Source: Acidobacteria bacterium UBA2161
GTDB taxonomy: Bacteria; Acidobacteriota; Vicinamibacteria; Vicinamibacterales; UBA823
DNA: 64,000 nt
Direction: 5' to 3'
Assembly: GCA_002328835.1 (NCBI GenBank)
Contig: DCWN01000042.1
Location: 191,136-255,135 of the forward strand
Shown: one piece after another, positions 32,808 to 42,922 of the stretch
Layout: each line of letters begins with the position of its first letter
Position numbering within the stretch: the first letter of the stretch is position 1
The notes under the pieces: generated by a model
What the model was told of the DNA's origin: nothing
Seen by the model: only the letters and a program-made list of their open reading frames with translations
Database searches by the model: none
Translations under genes and position numbers: made by a program

Positions 32808-34337
32808 ATGACCGAATCCACTCTCGGCGGTGACCGCGGCCCAGCCCCCTCGTGGCGCGCCCTCGCGTGTCTGGCCTTCGGCGTTGGACTCCTCCCAACG
32901 CCGGCTGTCGCACAGGCGCCCGAACCGGTCGACTCGCCCAAGGTTCTGGAGTTGACGACCTACACGACACATCCGCAGGTGGGCCCAGAATCGGACGCGA
33001 TCGATATCGATCACGCCAAGGACGGCTCCGGCCGGCTGTTCGTCGGCACGAACGAGGGCAAGATCTTCGCCTTCGACCCGTCCGGCGGTCTGCTCGGCAT
33101 CTTCCACGATCTCGCCGCGCCCGGCGTTACACCAGATTTCGACCCTACGCTGCGATTCGTCACGCGCGGCCTCTCCTACTACGCGTTCCACCCTGACTAC
33201 GGTCGAGCCGGTGCGCCCGGCGAAGGGAAGCTCTACACGCTCTACCGCTCGACGATTCCCGGCGCGCGCGAGCCCGACTACAGCGGCACCGTCTTGCCCA
33301 CGAAGCCGGGTAAGGTAATCGGCCGGTTCGCGGTCGCCGAGTGGACCGTCGACCCTGACGACCCGAGCCGGATCGATCCGACGTCGTACCGCGACATCAT
33401 TCGGTTCGAGATCAGTGGCCCGAACCAGGACAACCACTCGATGGGCCACATCGCCTTCAACCCGTTCGTCGCGCCGGGCGACCCCGACTACGGCCTGCTC
33501 TACATCCCGCTCGGCGACACCTGGTCGGGCGGCGGTCTGTGGGACTGGCAGCACGTCCAGGATTCCGACAACCCGTTCGGCAAGATCCTCCGGATCGACC
33601 CGCTCCAGCACGGCGACGACCGCTACGCGATTCCACCGGACAACCCGTTCGCCGACGGCGGGCCGCTGCTCGACGATGACGGCAACGCCGAGGAGATCGC
33701 CGCCGTCGGCTTCCGCTATCCGGAGAATCTGACGTTCGCGCGGGAGCCCGACGGCACGTCACGCCTTCTGGTCTTCGACATCGGCGCCGACGACTACGAA
33801 GAGCTGAACCTGGTCGACGTCGGGGACAACCATGGCTGGCCGACGATCGACGGCCCGGTCGACGTCGACCGGAGCCCCGAGCGCACGTCAAGCTTGAATC
33901 CGTCGCCGGCGCTCACCGTGGAGTACCCGGCGGCAATCTACGACCATGACTTCCAGTACTACCCGGGGTCGGGATCGTACCGCCGCGCGGCCATCGTCGG
34001 GGGCTTCGTCGCCTCAGACCCGAACGATCCGGATTTCCAGGATCAGCTCGTCTTCGCCGACCTCCCGAGCGGCGCGTTCTTCCACGTCGACTTCGAGGAA
34101 CTCCTGGCCGCCGATGCCAACGATACGCAGGCAACCCTCCACGTCATGTATGCGAGCATCGACGGCAGCGAGCCGGACCTGTTCACCCGGATCATCCACG
34201 GCGATGACTACGTCCCCGAGGGACGGGGCGCCAGCCGGGGGGACCAGCGGTTCGGCGTCGACGAGCGGGGGCGGGTCTTCGTGACGGTCCGGTCGTCGAA
34301 CACGATCTACCTGACCAATCTCATCGCCGCGCAGTAG
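32808..34337 (+). CDS. Exported PQQ-dependent sugar dehydrogenase-like propeller (glucose/sorbosone type)
   Basis: 509 residues, with a signal peptide in SWRALACLAFGVGLLPTPAVA. Propeller and GSDH-type motifs: DGSGRLFVGTNEGKIFAFD, MGHIAFNPFVAPGDPDYGLLYIPLGD, GKILRIDP, PPDNPFADGG and GFRYPENLTFAREPDG. The residues around HDFQYYPGSGSYRRAAIVGG also fit. It probably oxidises sugar or polyol outside the cytoplasm using PQQ, but has no heme domain of its own. The start follows from the leaderless promoter. Substrate unknown. Confidence 0.82.
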   Translation: MTESTLGGDRGPAPSWRALACLAFGVGLLPTPAVAQAPEPVDSPKVLELTTYTTHPQVGPESDAIDIDHAKDGSGRLFVGTNEGKIFAFDPSGGLLGIFHDLAAPGVTPDFDPTLRFVTRGLSYYAFHPDYGRAGAPGEGKLYTLYRSTIPGAREPDYSGTVLPTKPGKVIGRFAVAEWTVDPDDPSRIDPTSYRDIIRFEISGPNQDNHSMGHIAFNPFVAPGDPDYGLLYIPLGDTWSGGGLWDWQHVQDSDNPFGKILRIDPLQHGDDRYAIPPDNPFADGGPLLDDDGNAEEIAAVGFRYPENLTFAREPDGTSRLLVFDIGADDYEELNLVDVGDNHGWPTIDGPVDVDRSPERTSSLNPSPALTVEYPAAIYDHDFQYYPGSGSYRRAAIVGGFVASDPNDPDFQDQLVFADLPSGAFFHVDFEELLAADANDTQATLHVMYASIDGSEPDLFTRIIHGDDYVPEGRGASRGDQRFGVDERGRVFVTVRSSNTIYLTNLIAAQ

Positions 34338-34480
34338 ACGGGCCCGACCCTTCTTCGGCCCCTTTGTGTGAGCCAGTTCACAGCCGCGACCCGGCATGGC
34401 CGCACACCGCAGTAGCGCAACCGGCGCGTCTGGCGCTAGAATGTCGGCTTCCCCGGTACGCTGAGCAGAGGAGAGGACCG

Positions 34481-35140
<660 letters not shown>

Positions 35141-35218
35141 ACCCGCTCGGCCCAGGGGGCGGCGCCGTCCCCACGTCCGCCGGCCGTTCATCGGCTTCCG
35201 GCTCGTGGTTTCTCGCGT

Positions 35219-36538
35219 TCAGTAGCCCGGCAGGACCTTGACCGAACCGACCGAGCGGTTCAGCCCGACGCGACCGTTGCTCAGCACCGCCAGCGGGTTG
35301 TGCAGCACCGACGGCTGCTCCAGCGGATTCCGATCGAAAACGAGGAGATCGGCTTCCAGCCCGGCTTCGATCGCGCCGGTGCGATCGGCCAGCCCGTAGG
35401 CCTCGGCCGAGCGGATCGTCGCCGCACGAAGCGCGTCGATCGGACTCATCCCGAAGTCAATGAAGGCATTGATCTCCCCCGCCACTCGATAGACACTCTC
35501 CGGACCGTAGCTGGTGTCGACGGCGGTCAAGATCGGGATCCCCATCTCGTGGCCGAGCCGGATCATCCGCTGCAGGTTCTCCAGGATGTGCGGCGCGCGC
35601 TGACGCGCGATCGTCGTCGCATAGTCGTCGTGCGGCAACTCGAACCCGACGACCGAGATGTAGGTCGGTACCCAGAGCGTGCCTCGCGCCTTCATCAGCC
35701 GTAGCGCTTCCTCGTTGATGTAGGAGGCGTGCTCGATGCTCCGGCAGCCGGCCTCGATGCCGGCGATCACGACCTCGATGCCGTGGGCATGACAGGCCAC
35801 CGGAATCCCGTGCCGCGCGGCCTCGTCCATGATGGCGGCCAGTTCCTCGACGGTGAACGCCATGGCCAAGGCGTCGGGGCCCGACGTGCGCGACGACAAG
35901 CCGCTGGTCCGGGTCTTGATCCAGTCGACGCCGCGCTCTGCGTTGATCCGCACGATCTCGCGCACGGCGGCCTCACCCCGCACCGGCCGGTTGAGATACT
36001 TCGCCAGACGCGGATCGGCCAGCACGTCGTCGGTCGTGCCCAGTTCCGGGGTCACGTACACGCTGGCCGCAAGAATGTCGGGCCCGGCAAGGTAGCCGGC
36101 CTTGACGAGATCGCGCTGCGCAATGTCCGAGAATCCGTCGACGCTCGCGCTCCGCGCGGTGGTCACGCCGGAGACGAGCGCTCGATGCGCGGAGGCGACG
36201 CGGCTCCCGTGATAGTGCCCCTCGAAGAAACCGGGGGTGACATAGCGCCCGCCGAGGTCAATCGCCTCAGCCGCCGCGGGCGGCACCCCGGAGCCCACCG
36301 ACACGATCCGGCCCTCCCGCAGGACGATGGTGACGTCGCCGAGGACGCTGCCCGAGCGCACGTCGACGACGTTCGCGCCGGTGAGCGCGACGAATGGCTG
36401 CGGCAGGATGCCGTCCGCCCCGGCCGCTGCCGCCAGCACCTCCAGCGACGGCCGGGCATACGGATCCTGTGCGAGGGCCGGAGCGCTGGCCAGCGCGAGC
36501 ACGGCAAGAGCGGTGACGACCTGCAGCAGCTTCGACAT
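35219..36538 (-). CDS. Exported amidohydrolase (imidazolonepropionase/prolidase-like)
   Basis: 439 residues with a signal peptide (cut after SAPALAQ). Metal ligands: H-x-H in EGHYHGS, a likely carboxylated Lys in WIKTRTSG, His in ACHAHG, His in SIEHASY and Asp in AVDTSYG. The C-terminal GAIEAGLEADLLVFDRNPL is the usual beta-sandwich closure. Related exported enzymes are Xaa-Pro or Xaa-Lys dipeptidases. It converges with the peroxiredoxin gene. Divergent from the DUF305 gene at 36646. Confidence 0.86.
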   Translation of the reverse strand: MSKLLQVVTALAVLALASAPALAQDPYARPSLEVLAAAAGADGILPQPFVALTGANVVDVRSGSVLGDVTIVLREGRIVSVGSGVPPAAAEAIDLGGRYVTPGFFEGHYHGSRVASAHRALVSGVTTARSASVDGFSDIAQRDLVKAGYLAGPDILAASVYVTPELGTTDDVLADPRLAKYLNRPVRGEAAVREIVRINAERGVDWIKTRTSGLSSRTSGPDALAMAFTVEELAAIMDEAARHGIPVACHAHGIEVVIAGIEAGCRSIEHASYINEEALRLMKARGTLWVPTYISVVGFELPHDDYATTIARQRAPHILENLQRMIRLGHEMGIPILTAVDTSYGPESVYRVAGEINAFIDFGMSPIDALRAATIRSAEAYGLADRTGAIEAGLEADLLVFDRNPLEQPSVLHNPLAVLSNGRVGLNRSVGSVKVLPGY

Positions 36539-36645
36539 TTCTACCCCTTTCCAAACGGTTCCGACCGACGCCGGGATTGTAGCCCACGCCCGCCGGCCGG
36601 ACGGTGTATGCTCTTTCGGATAGGAACGCCCGGAGGGAAACGCCC

Positions 36646-37320
36646 ATGCCGAACTCGACCACTCGAACCACCGCCATCCTTGCTTTGCTCCTCGCGGCTG
36701 CCTGGTCCGCCAGCGACGAACGACGGGGCCACGCCCAGACTCAGGACCAGCGGCCGCCGCTCGTCCAGCCCGGCGCGCCGGGTGAAGCCACCCGCCTGAT
36801 CGACACCGCTGCCGCCACCGACCTCTCAGGCATCGAAGCCACCGCGCCGGACATCGCGTTCATGCAGGGGATGATCGGCCATCACGCGCAGGCACTCGAG
36901 ATGACGACGCTACTCTACGAGCGGACTGCATGGCAGGACATGCGGCTGCTGGCCGAGCGGATCGACGTGTCGCAGGCCGACGAGATCGGCATGATGCAGG
37001 GCTGGCTGGAAGCCCGCGGCCAGGACGTGCCCCAAGGCGACGAGCACCATCAGCACGAGGGCATGCTGATGCCGGGTATGCTGACGCCCGAGCAGATGGC
37101 CGAACTCGAAGCAGCCCAGGGCACCGACTTCGACAAGCTCTTTCTCGAGTACATGATCATGCACCACCAGGGCGCGGTCATCATGGTGGAGGAGCTCTTC
37201 GCCAGCACCGGCGCCGGTCAGGAATCGGTGATCTTCAGCTTCGCGTCGGACGTCGTGGCCGACCAGAGCATGGAGATCACCCGGATGCGCAGGATGCGCG
37301 GCTCGCTCGACAACCAGTAG
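36646..37320 (+). CDS. Exported DUF305 protein (ferritin-like helical bundle)
   Basis: 224 residues with a signal peptide (cut after RGHAQ). The two DUF305 repeats are visible: DIAFMQGMIGHHAQALEM and KLFLEYMIMHHQGAVIMVEEL, each with the paired histidines and Met-rich helices, and the closing QSMEITRMRRM. DUF305 proteins are periplasmic, often Met/His-rich and linked to copper handling. ATG 36646 follows GGAGGG. The LVIVD gene starts 37 nt downstream on the same strand. Confidence 0.88.
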   Translation: MPNSTTRTTAILALLLAAAWSASDERRGHAQTQDQRPPLVQPGAPGEATRLIDTAAATDLSGIEATAPDIAFMQGMIGHHAQALEMTTLLYERTAWQDMRLLAERIDVSQADEIGMMQGWLEARGQDVPQGDEHHQHEGMLMPGMLTPEQMAELEAAQGTDFDKLFLEYMIMHHQGAVIMVEELFASTGAGQESVIFSFASDVVADQSMEITRMRRMRGSLDNQ

Positions 37321-37356
37321 CCGTCGGCTTCACGACACGAGAAACCGAGGACCCGT

Positions 37357-39252
37357 ATGACACCGAGAACCTTGATTCGACACTCGAGCCTCTCGAGGCT
37401 CACGCTGATCTGCGGCCTGGCCGCGCTTGTGCTGGCCGCCGTCCCCGTTCTCGCGCAGCAGCGCCAGGCCGACCCTCGCGTCGGACTCGCCGCCGGCTTC
37501 CAGGACGCCGGCGAGGCTGCGCGGAACATGGAACTGGTCGTCAACCTGGCCAAGCCCGAGGGGTTCTTCGACCCCGAGGCACCGGCCGGCCGGCCGCGCC
37601 CGCCGCGTCCACCGCAGCCCGATCCCGAGGCCGAGGCGACGCCCGAGGCCGACGCGGCGCCCGCGCCGCCGCGTCCGCCGCAGATCAACTTCACCAACTC
37701 GGATCTGGCGTTCGGCGATACGCACATGTTCGTCGGCAACTACCACGGCTTCAACACCTACAGCATCGAGGACCCACGATCGACGGAGCTGCTGGTCTCG
37801 GTCATCTGTCCGGGCGGCCAGGGCGACGTCTCGGTCTACGGCGACCTGCTGTTCATGTCGGTCGAGCAGACGCGCGGCCGGCTCGACTGCGGCACAGGTG
37901 GCGTCGAGGAGCCGGTGAGCGCCGAGCGGTTCCGCGGCATCCGGATCTTCGACATCAGCGACATCCGGAACCCACAACAGATCGCCGCGATCCAGACCTG
38001 CCGCGGCTCGCACACCCACACGCTGGTGCCCGATCCGAACGACCCGGGCACCCTGTATCTCTACGGCCAGGGCACCGGCTCGGTCCGATCGGGTGACGAA
38101 TTGGATGGCTGCGTCGACCTCGAGGAGGACCAGGATCCGGACGAACGCCCTGACACGGCGCTGTTCAGCATCGACGTCATCGAGGTGCCGCTCTCGGCGC
38201 CGGCAACCGCCCGCATCGTCAACCGGCCGAGGATCTTCGCCGACCCCGAGACCGGGTCGATCTCCGGCCTCTGGCAGGGCGGCGACCACGGCGAGGGGAC
38301 GCAGAACTCGCGGATGACGAACCAGTGCCACGACATCACCGTCTATCCGGAGATGGGGCTGGCCGCGGGTGCCTGCTCGGGCAACGGCATCCTGCTGGAC
38401 ATCTCGGATCCGGCGAATCCCGAGCGGCTCGACGAGGTCGTCGACCAGAACTTCGCCTACTGGCACTCGGCGACGTTCAACAACGACGGCACCAAGGTCG
38501 TCTTCACCGACGAGTGGGGCGGCGGCGGCCGGCCGCGCTGCCTGGCGACCGACCTGCCGAGCTGGGGCGCCAACGCGCTCTTCGACATCGTCGACCGCAA
38601 GTTGGTCTTCCGCAGCTACTACAAGATGCCCGGGGCGCAGACCGAGATGGAGAACTGCGTCGCGCACAACGGCTCGCTCATCCCCGTGCCCGGACGCGAC
38701 ATCATGGTGCAGTCGTGGTACCAGGGCGGCGTCTCGGTCTTCGACTTCACCGATACGGCGAACCCGGTCGAGATCGCCTTCTTCGACCGCGGCCCGATCA
38801 ACGACGAAGCGTTCATCATGGGCGGTTACTGGTCGAGCTACTGGTACAACGGGTTCGTCTACGGCGCCGAGATCTCACGCGGCGTCGACGTCTTCCGCCT
38901 GACACCCAGTGAGCATCTGTCGGCGAGTGAGGTCGCCGCGGCCGAGGAGGTCGAACTGGGCGGGTTCAATGCGCAGAACCAGCGCCTGATCACGTGGGAG
39001 CCGACCACCGCGGTCGCCAAGTCCTACGTCGACCAGCTCGCCCGGCAGAACGGCATCCGGGTGGCCCACCTCACGACGCTCGACACGGCGCTCCGCCGCA
39101 TCGACCGCGATCAGGCCGACGGTGACCTGCTCGACGAGCTGGATGCGCTGGCCACGCAGCTGGACAGCGACGCGTCCGCCCTGCCGCGCGCCGCCGCCAG
39201 GTTGCATGCCCTGGCCGACACGCTCAGAGGTCTGACCGCGAGCCAGCGCTGA
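37357..39252 (+). CDS. Exported LVIVD-repeat propeller protein
   Basis: 631 residues. Signal peptide (cut after AVPVLAQ), then a Pro-rich linker (about 79-108, RPRPPRPPQ type), then LVIVD-like blades: FVGNYHGFNTYSIEDP, GIRIFDISDIRNPQQIAAI, GILLDISDPANPERLDEV and GVSVFDFTDTANPVEIAFF. A helical C-terminus of about 100 residues follows. The fold is a seven-bladed type propeller of unknown activity. Cysteine pairs suggest disulfides. It is probably co-transcribed with DUF305 and ends at a strong terminator. Confidence 0.83.
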   Translation: MTPRTLIRHSSLSRLTLICGLAALVLAAVPVLAQQRQADPRVGLAAGFQDAGEAARNMELVVNLAKPEGFFDPEAPAGRPRPPRPPQPDPEAEATPEADAAPAPPRPPQINFTNSDLAFGDTHMFVGNYHGFNTYSIEDPRSTELLVSVICPGGQGDVSVYGDLLFMSVEQTRGRLDCGTGGVEEPVSAERFRGIRIFDISDIRNPQQIAAIQTCRGSHTHTLVPDPNDPGTLYLYGQGTGSVRSGDELDGCVDLEEDQDPDERPDTALFSIDVIEVPLSAPATARIVNRPRIFADPETGSISGLWQGGDHGEGTQNSRMTNQCHDITVYPEMGLAAGACSGNGILLDISDPANPERLDEVVDQNFAYWHSATFNNDGTKVVFTDEWGGGGRPRCLATDLPSWGANALFDIVDRKLVFRSYYKMPGAQTEMENCVAHNGSLIPVPGRDIMVQSWYQGGVSVFDFTDTANPVEIAFFDRGPINDEAFIMGGYWSSYWYNGFVYGAEISRGVDVFRLTPSEHLSASEVAAAEEVELGGFNAQNQRLITWEPTTAVAKSYVDQLARQNGIRVAHLTTLDTALRRIDRDQADGDLLDELDALATQLDSDASALPRAAARLHALADTLRGLTASQR

Positions 39253-39274
39253 GCCCGAGCACGGACACTTCATC

Positions 39275-39312
39275 GGCGGGCGGGGCGCTCTGCCCCGTCC
39301 GCCTCTTCCTGT
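39275..39312 (+). terminator. Strong intrinsic terminator-like hairpin after the LVIVD gene
   Basis: GGCGGGCGGGGC (39275-39286) pairs with GCCCCGTCCGCC (39292-39303), 12 bp with one G-U, loop GCTCT, then TCTTCCT. It lies 23 nt after the stop at 39252. Confidence 0.7.
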
Positions 39313-39337
39313 ACAGCTGAGCGTGGCAGCACTCGGG

Positions 39338-41602
39338 ATGACGCCTGCCGTGAACCGCGCGGGCCCCGTCGTCGCACTGCTGCTAGCCACGGCGACGCCC
39401 GCGTGGGCGCAGAGCGGCGACGCCCCTGGCAACCGCGGTCCGGTGCCGCCGGCGGTCGTGGCTCGCGATGCCGAGGGCCGCGTCACCGTGCGCGCCGTTC
39501 GCGTCGCGGAGCCGATCGTCGCCGACGGACGGCTCGACGACCCGGTCTACCGGGAGGTGCCGCCGATCGACGGCTTCATCCAGCAACTACCGGACGAGGG
39601 CGCCCCGGCCACCGAGCCCACAGACCTCTGGATCCTCTTCGACGATCGAAACGTCTACCTGACCGCCCGGTGCTGGGACAGTCAGCCCGAGCGGATCATC
39701 GCCAACGAGATGACGCGCGACTCACGCAACCTCTGGCGCAACGACGGCATCTCGGTCGTCTTCGACACGTTTCACGATCGCCGTAACGCGATCTCCTTTC
39801 TGGCGAACCCGCTGGGCGGCTTGTTCGACAGCCTCGTCACCGACGAGAACGCCGTCAACACCGACTGGAACACCGTCTGGGACGCCCGGACCAGCATCTT
39901 CGACCAGGGCTGGATCATCGAGATGGTGATCCCGTTCAAGTCGCTCCGATACCAGCCGGGCGGGGCACAGACCTGGGGAATCAACGTCTCCCGACGGGTG
40001 CAGTGGAAGAACGAGTCGTCCTACCTCAGCCCGGTACCGGCCTCGCTCGACCGCCGAGGCATCCTCCAGATCTCCGCCGCCGCAACGCTGGTCGGCATCG
40101 AGCCGCCCACGACGAGCAGGAACCTCGAGCTGAAGCCCTACGGCATCACCGGCGCGCTCGCCGAGCAGCAGGATACGCCCGACCCGAGGAACGACTTCAC
40201 TGGCGACGCGGGCTTCGACGTCAAGTACGGCCTCACCCGCTCGCTCGTCGCCGACTTCACGGTCAACACCGATTTCGCCCAGGTCGAAGCCGACGAGCAG
40301 CAGGTGAACCTCACCCGCTTCAGCCTGTTCTTTCCCGAGAAGCGCGAGTTCTTCCTGGAAGGCCAGGGGATCTTCGCGTTCGGCGACCCGGGCGGGACCC
40401 GGCGGCAGAACGCGAGGCCGAGCGACACGCCGGTCATCTTCTTCAGCCGTCGAATCGGCCTCGAGGACGGCGAGGATGTGCCCATTCGCGCCGGTGGCCG
40501 TGTGACGGGGCGCGCGGGGCCGTTCTCAATCGGGCTCCTGAACATCCAGACGGGCGACTCGGAAACGGCCGAGGCACTGTCGACCAACTTCTCCGTCATT
40601 CGCCTGAAGCGGGACCTCTTGCGTCGGAGCAATATCGGCCTGATCTACACTCGCCGGAGCCGCTTGACTGACGGCGACGGCGTGAACCAGGCCTACGGCG
40701 CCGACGCGAACTTCAGGTTCTACGAGAACGTCAACCTCAGCAGCTACTATGCGCGCACCGACACGCCGGGGTTCGACGAGGGCGATGCCAGCTTTCGCGG
40801 GCGGTTCGAGTACACCGGCGACCGCTACGGCGCGGAACTCGAACACCTGACGGTCGACGAGCAGTTCAACCCCGAGATCGGCTTCGTCCGCCGCGACGAC
40901 TTCCGGCGCAACTTCGCGCAGCTACGCTTCAGCCCGCGCCCCCGTTCGGTCCGCTGGCTGCGCCGCATCATCTATCAAGGCAGCTTCGACTACATCACCG
41001 ACACCGACGGCGTGCTCGAGACACGCGAAGGCAAGGCCAGATTCGAGTTGGAGCTGGAGAACAACGACAAGTGGCACGTCGAGTACACCGACGCGTTCGA
41101 GGGACTGCAAGAGGGATTCGAGATCGTCGACGGCATCATCCTGCCCGTCGGCGGCTACAACTTCGGCGACGTGCGCACCGAGTACGAGCTGGGGCCGCAG
41201 CGCCGCATCTCGGGCCGGGTGAGCCTGCTGCGGGGCGGATTCTTCGGCGGCGCCCGCACGGAAGCGGCGTACCAGGGTCGCGTCGTCGTCACGCCGCAGC
41301 TCGCGGTCGAGCCGCGCATCGCGGTCAACGACGTCGACCTCGCCGAAGGGCCCTTCACGACGACGCTCGTCGGTGCCCGCACGAGCTATACCTTCTCGCC
41401 TCGGATGTTCGCGGCCGCACTGGTGCAGTACAACTCGAGCAACGCGACGCTCGACACCAACATCAGGTTCCGCTGGGAATACCAGCCCGGCAGCGATCTC
41501 TTCGTCGTCTACAGTAGCGGGCGCGACACCGGCCTCGACGGCTTCCCGCGGCTCCAGAACCGCTCGTTCGTCATCAAGGTCACGCGGCTACTTCGATTCT
41601 AG
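39338..41602 (+). CDS. DUF5916 outer-membrane protein with N-terminal CBM9-like domain
   Basis: 754 residues, with a signal peptide in PVVALLLATATPAWAQ. A carbohydrate-binding-like domain (about 45-230) shows ADGRLDDPVYREVPPIDGF, LWILFDDRNVYLTARCWD and WIIEMVIPFKSLRY. The DUF5916 barrel part follows with DVKYGLTRSLVADFTVNTDFAQVEADEQQVNLTRF-type pattern and FPEKREFFLEG, then alternating strands to the end (FVIKVTRLLRF, with terminal Phe as in outer-membrane barrels). Probably an outer-membrane sugar-related protein. GTG 39323 is an alternative start. Confidence 0.83.
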   Translation: MTPAVNRAGPVVALLLATATPAWAQSGDAPGNRGPVPPAVVARDAEGRVTVRAVRVAEPIVADGRLDDPVYREVPPIDGFIQQLPDEGAPATEPTDLWILFDDRNVYLTARCWDSQPERIIANEMTRDSRNLWRNDGISVVFDTFHDRRNAISFLANPLGGLFDSLVTDENAVNTDWNTVWDARTSIFDQGWIIEMVIPFKSLRYQPGGAQTWGINVSRRVQWKNESSYLSPVPASLDRRGILQISAAATLVGIEPPTTSRNLELKPYGITGALAEQQDTPDPRNDFTGDAGFDVKYGLTRSLVADFTVNTDFAQVEADEQQVNLTRFSLFFPEKREFFLEGQGIFAFGDPGGTRRQNARPSDTPVIFFSRRIGLEDGEDVPIRAGGRVTGRAGPFSIGLLNIQTGDSETAEALSTNFSVIRLKRDLLRRSNIGLIYTRRSRLTDGDGVNQAYGADANFRFYENVNLSSYYARTDTPGFDEGDASFRGRFEYTGDRYGAELEHLTVDEQFNPEIGFVRRDDFRRNFAQLRFSPRPRSVRWLRRIIYQGSFDYITDTDGVLETREGKARFELELENNDKWHVEYTDAFEGLQEGFEIVDGIILPVGGYNFGDVRTEYELGPQRRISGRVSLLRGGFFGGARTEAAYQGRVVVTPQLAVEPRIAVNDVDLAEGPFTTTLVGARTSYTFSPRMFAAALVQYNSSNATLDTNIRFRWEYQPGSDLFVVYSSGRDTGLDGFPRLQNRSFVIKVTRLLRF

Positions 41603-41626
41603 GCAGCCCGAAACAACAAGGCGCGT

Positions 41627-42895
41627 CTAGTCGAGGGCGTTCAGGAACGCGTCGATGTCGGCATCGTTGTTGTACACGGACACCCCGATGCGAAGTCCCC
41701 TGACCTGCTCGACCGCGCCCGTGGCATCGGTCTTCCGCCAGCGACCACCGGAGACCACGCGCTCCGGAAAGGCCCGCTCGAGTTTGGCCTGGGTCGCGTC
41801 GGGATCCGGCGTGATGAAGCTGGCAATCGGCGTATTCGTGCCAGGCGGCGTGATCGAGGGAAAGCCCAGCCCGGGCATTTCGCCCTGCAGCCGTTCGACG
41901 AGACGGGCGGAGTGGGCGCGGATGTTGTCGACGCCCAGCTTCGTCACGTATTTGAGGCCTTCGAGCGCGCAGACCGCCGGCAGGTAGGGCATCGTTGTAG
42001 TGCCCTCGTACATCGCGGCGCCTGGCCGCGGCACGAAGGCTCCGTCGCGCTGAGCCACCGCCCGCAGCCCGTAGCGCGTCTGCTTCACGACGTCGCCCTG
42101 CAGGTCGTCGCGCACGTACAGGAAGCCGAGGCCGAAGTCGCCCATCAGCCACTTGTAGGTGCTGGACGCCGCGCAGTCGATGCCCATGGCGCGGACGTCG
42201 ACCGGGGTGTTGCCGGCGGCCTGAATGATGTCGGCGTAGACGTAGGCGCCCTGCGCGTGTGCGAGGTCGCTGATCGCGCGCGCGTCGTGGAGGTAGCCGT
42301 TGATGTTGGAGACCAGCGCCATCGAGACCAGTCGTGTCTCGCTGTCGATCGCCCGCTCCATATCGGCGACGTCGATCTTCCAGTCGCGGTGCGGCACCAC
42401 GCGCAGCTCAATCTTCCCCGCGTCGGCCAGCGCCGTGTAGAGATAGCGCGACGCCGAGAAATGCAGGTCGTCGATCACGACGTTGCCGCCGCGCGCCGCC
42501 AGGTCGAGACCGGCCACGACGACGTTCTCACCGTCGGTCGTGCTCATCACGAAGGCGATCTCGTCGGGCGTGGCGTTGATGAGCTGAGCGAACAACCGCT
42601 TCGTCTCGGCCTGGTGGTCGGCGGTGAAGCTGTGCCGCCCGTCACCCGAGCCCAACGCGCGGTACTCGGCGTACTGATCGATCGCCCGCAGCGTGTGGAC
42701 ACTGAACGGATGGGTCTCCGCCGCCGCCAGCCAGAGGTTCTTCGCGGCGCGCGGGAAATCCGCTCGCACGGTCGCGACATCGAAAGCCTCTGCGGCGCCT
42801 GACGCGCCTGACTCCCCGTTCGCCGGGCGCCCAATCCCCAGCGCTAGGGCTCCGCCGCCGACGGTTCGCATGAGTTCACGTCTGCTGAGATTCAT
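41627..42895 (-). CDS. Tat-exported class-V aminotransferase
   Basis: 422 residues; leader MNLSRRELMRTVGGGALALG is Tat-type. PLP motifs: MSTTDGENVV (phosphate-loop region), ADIIQAAGNTPVD with the pyridine Asp, and Schiff-base Lys in SSTYKWLMGDFG. It is of the selenocysteine lyase/isopenicillin N epimerase type. A second Tat class-V enzyme lies at 7959-9260. It is the last gene of a minus-strand set, 27 nt after an SDR gene. The substrate is unknown. Confidence 0.87.
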   Translation of the reverse strand: MNLSRRELMRTVGGGALALGIGRPANGESGASGAAEAFDVATVRADFPRAAKNLWLAAAETHPFSVHTLRAIDQYAEYRALGSGDGRHSFTADHQAETKRLFAQLINATPDEIAFVMSTTDGENVVVAGLDLAARGGNVVIDDLHFSASRYLYTALADAGKIELRVVPHRDWKIDVADMERAIDSETRLVSMALVSNINGYLHDARAISDLAHAQGAYVYADIIQAAGNTPVDVRAMGIDCAASSTYKWLMGDFGLGFLYVRDDLQGDVVKQTRYGLRAVAQRDGAFVPRPGAAMYEGTTTMPYLPAVCALEGLKYVTKLGVDNIRAHSARLVERLQGEMPGLGFPSITPPGTNTPIASFITPDPDATQAKLERAFPERVVSGGRWRKTDATGAVEQVRGLRIGVSVYNNDADIDAFLNALD

Positions 42896-42922
42896 CCTCG
42901 CCTCCCCCGTGCGACCCGCAGC

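Noticed and set aside
34345..34372. Possible terminator hairpin after the sugar dehydrogenase at 34337
   Set aside because: Only a 5-bp GGGCC/GGCCC stem with a long loop; could be chance.
35155..35172. GC-rich palindrome between the peroxiredoxin and amidohydrolase stops
   Set aside because: An 18-nt self-complementary stretch without loop or U-tract; too weak to call a terminator.
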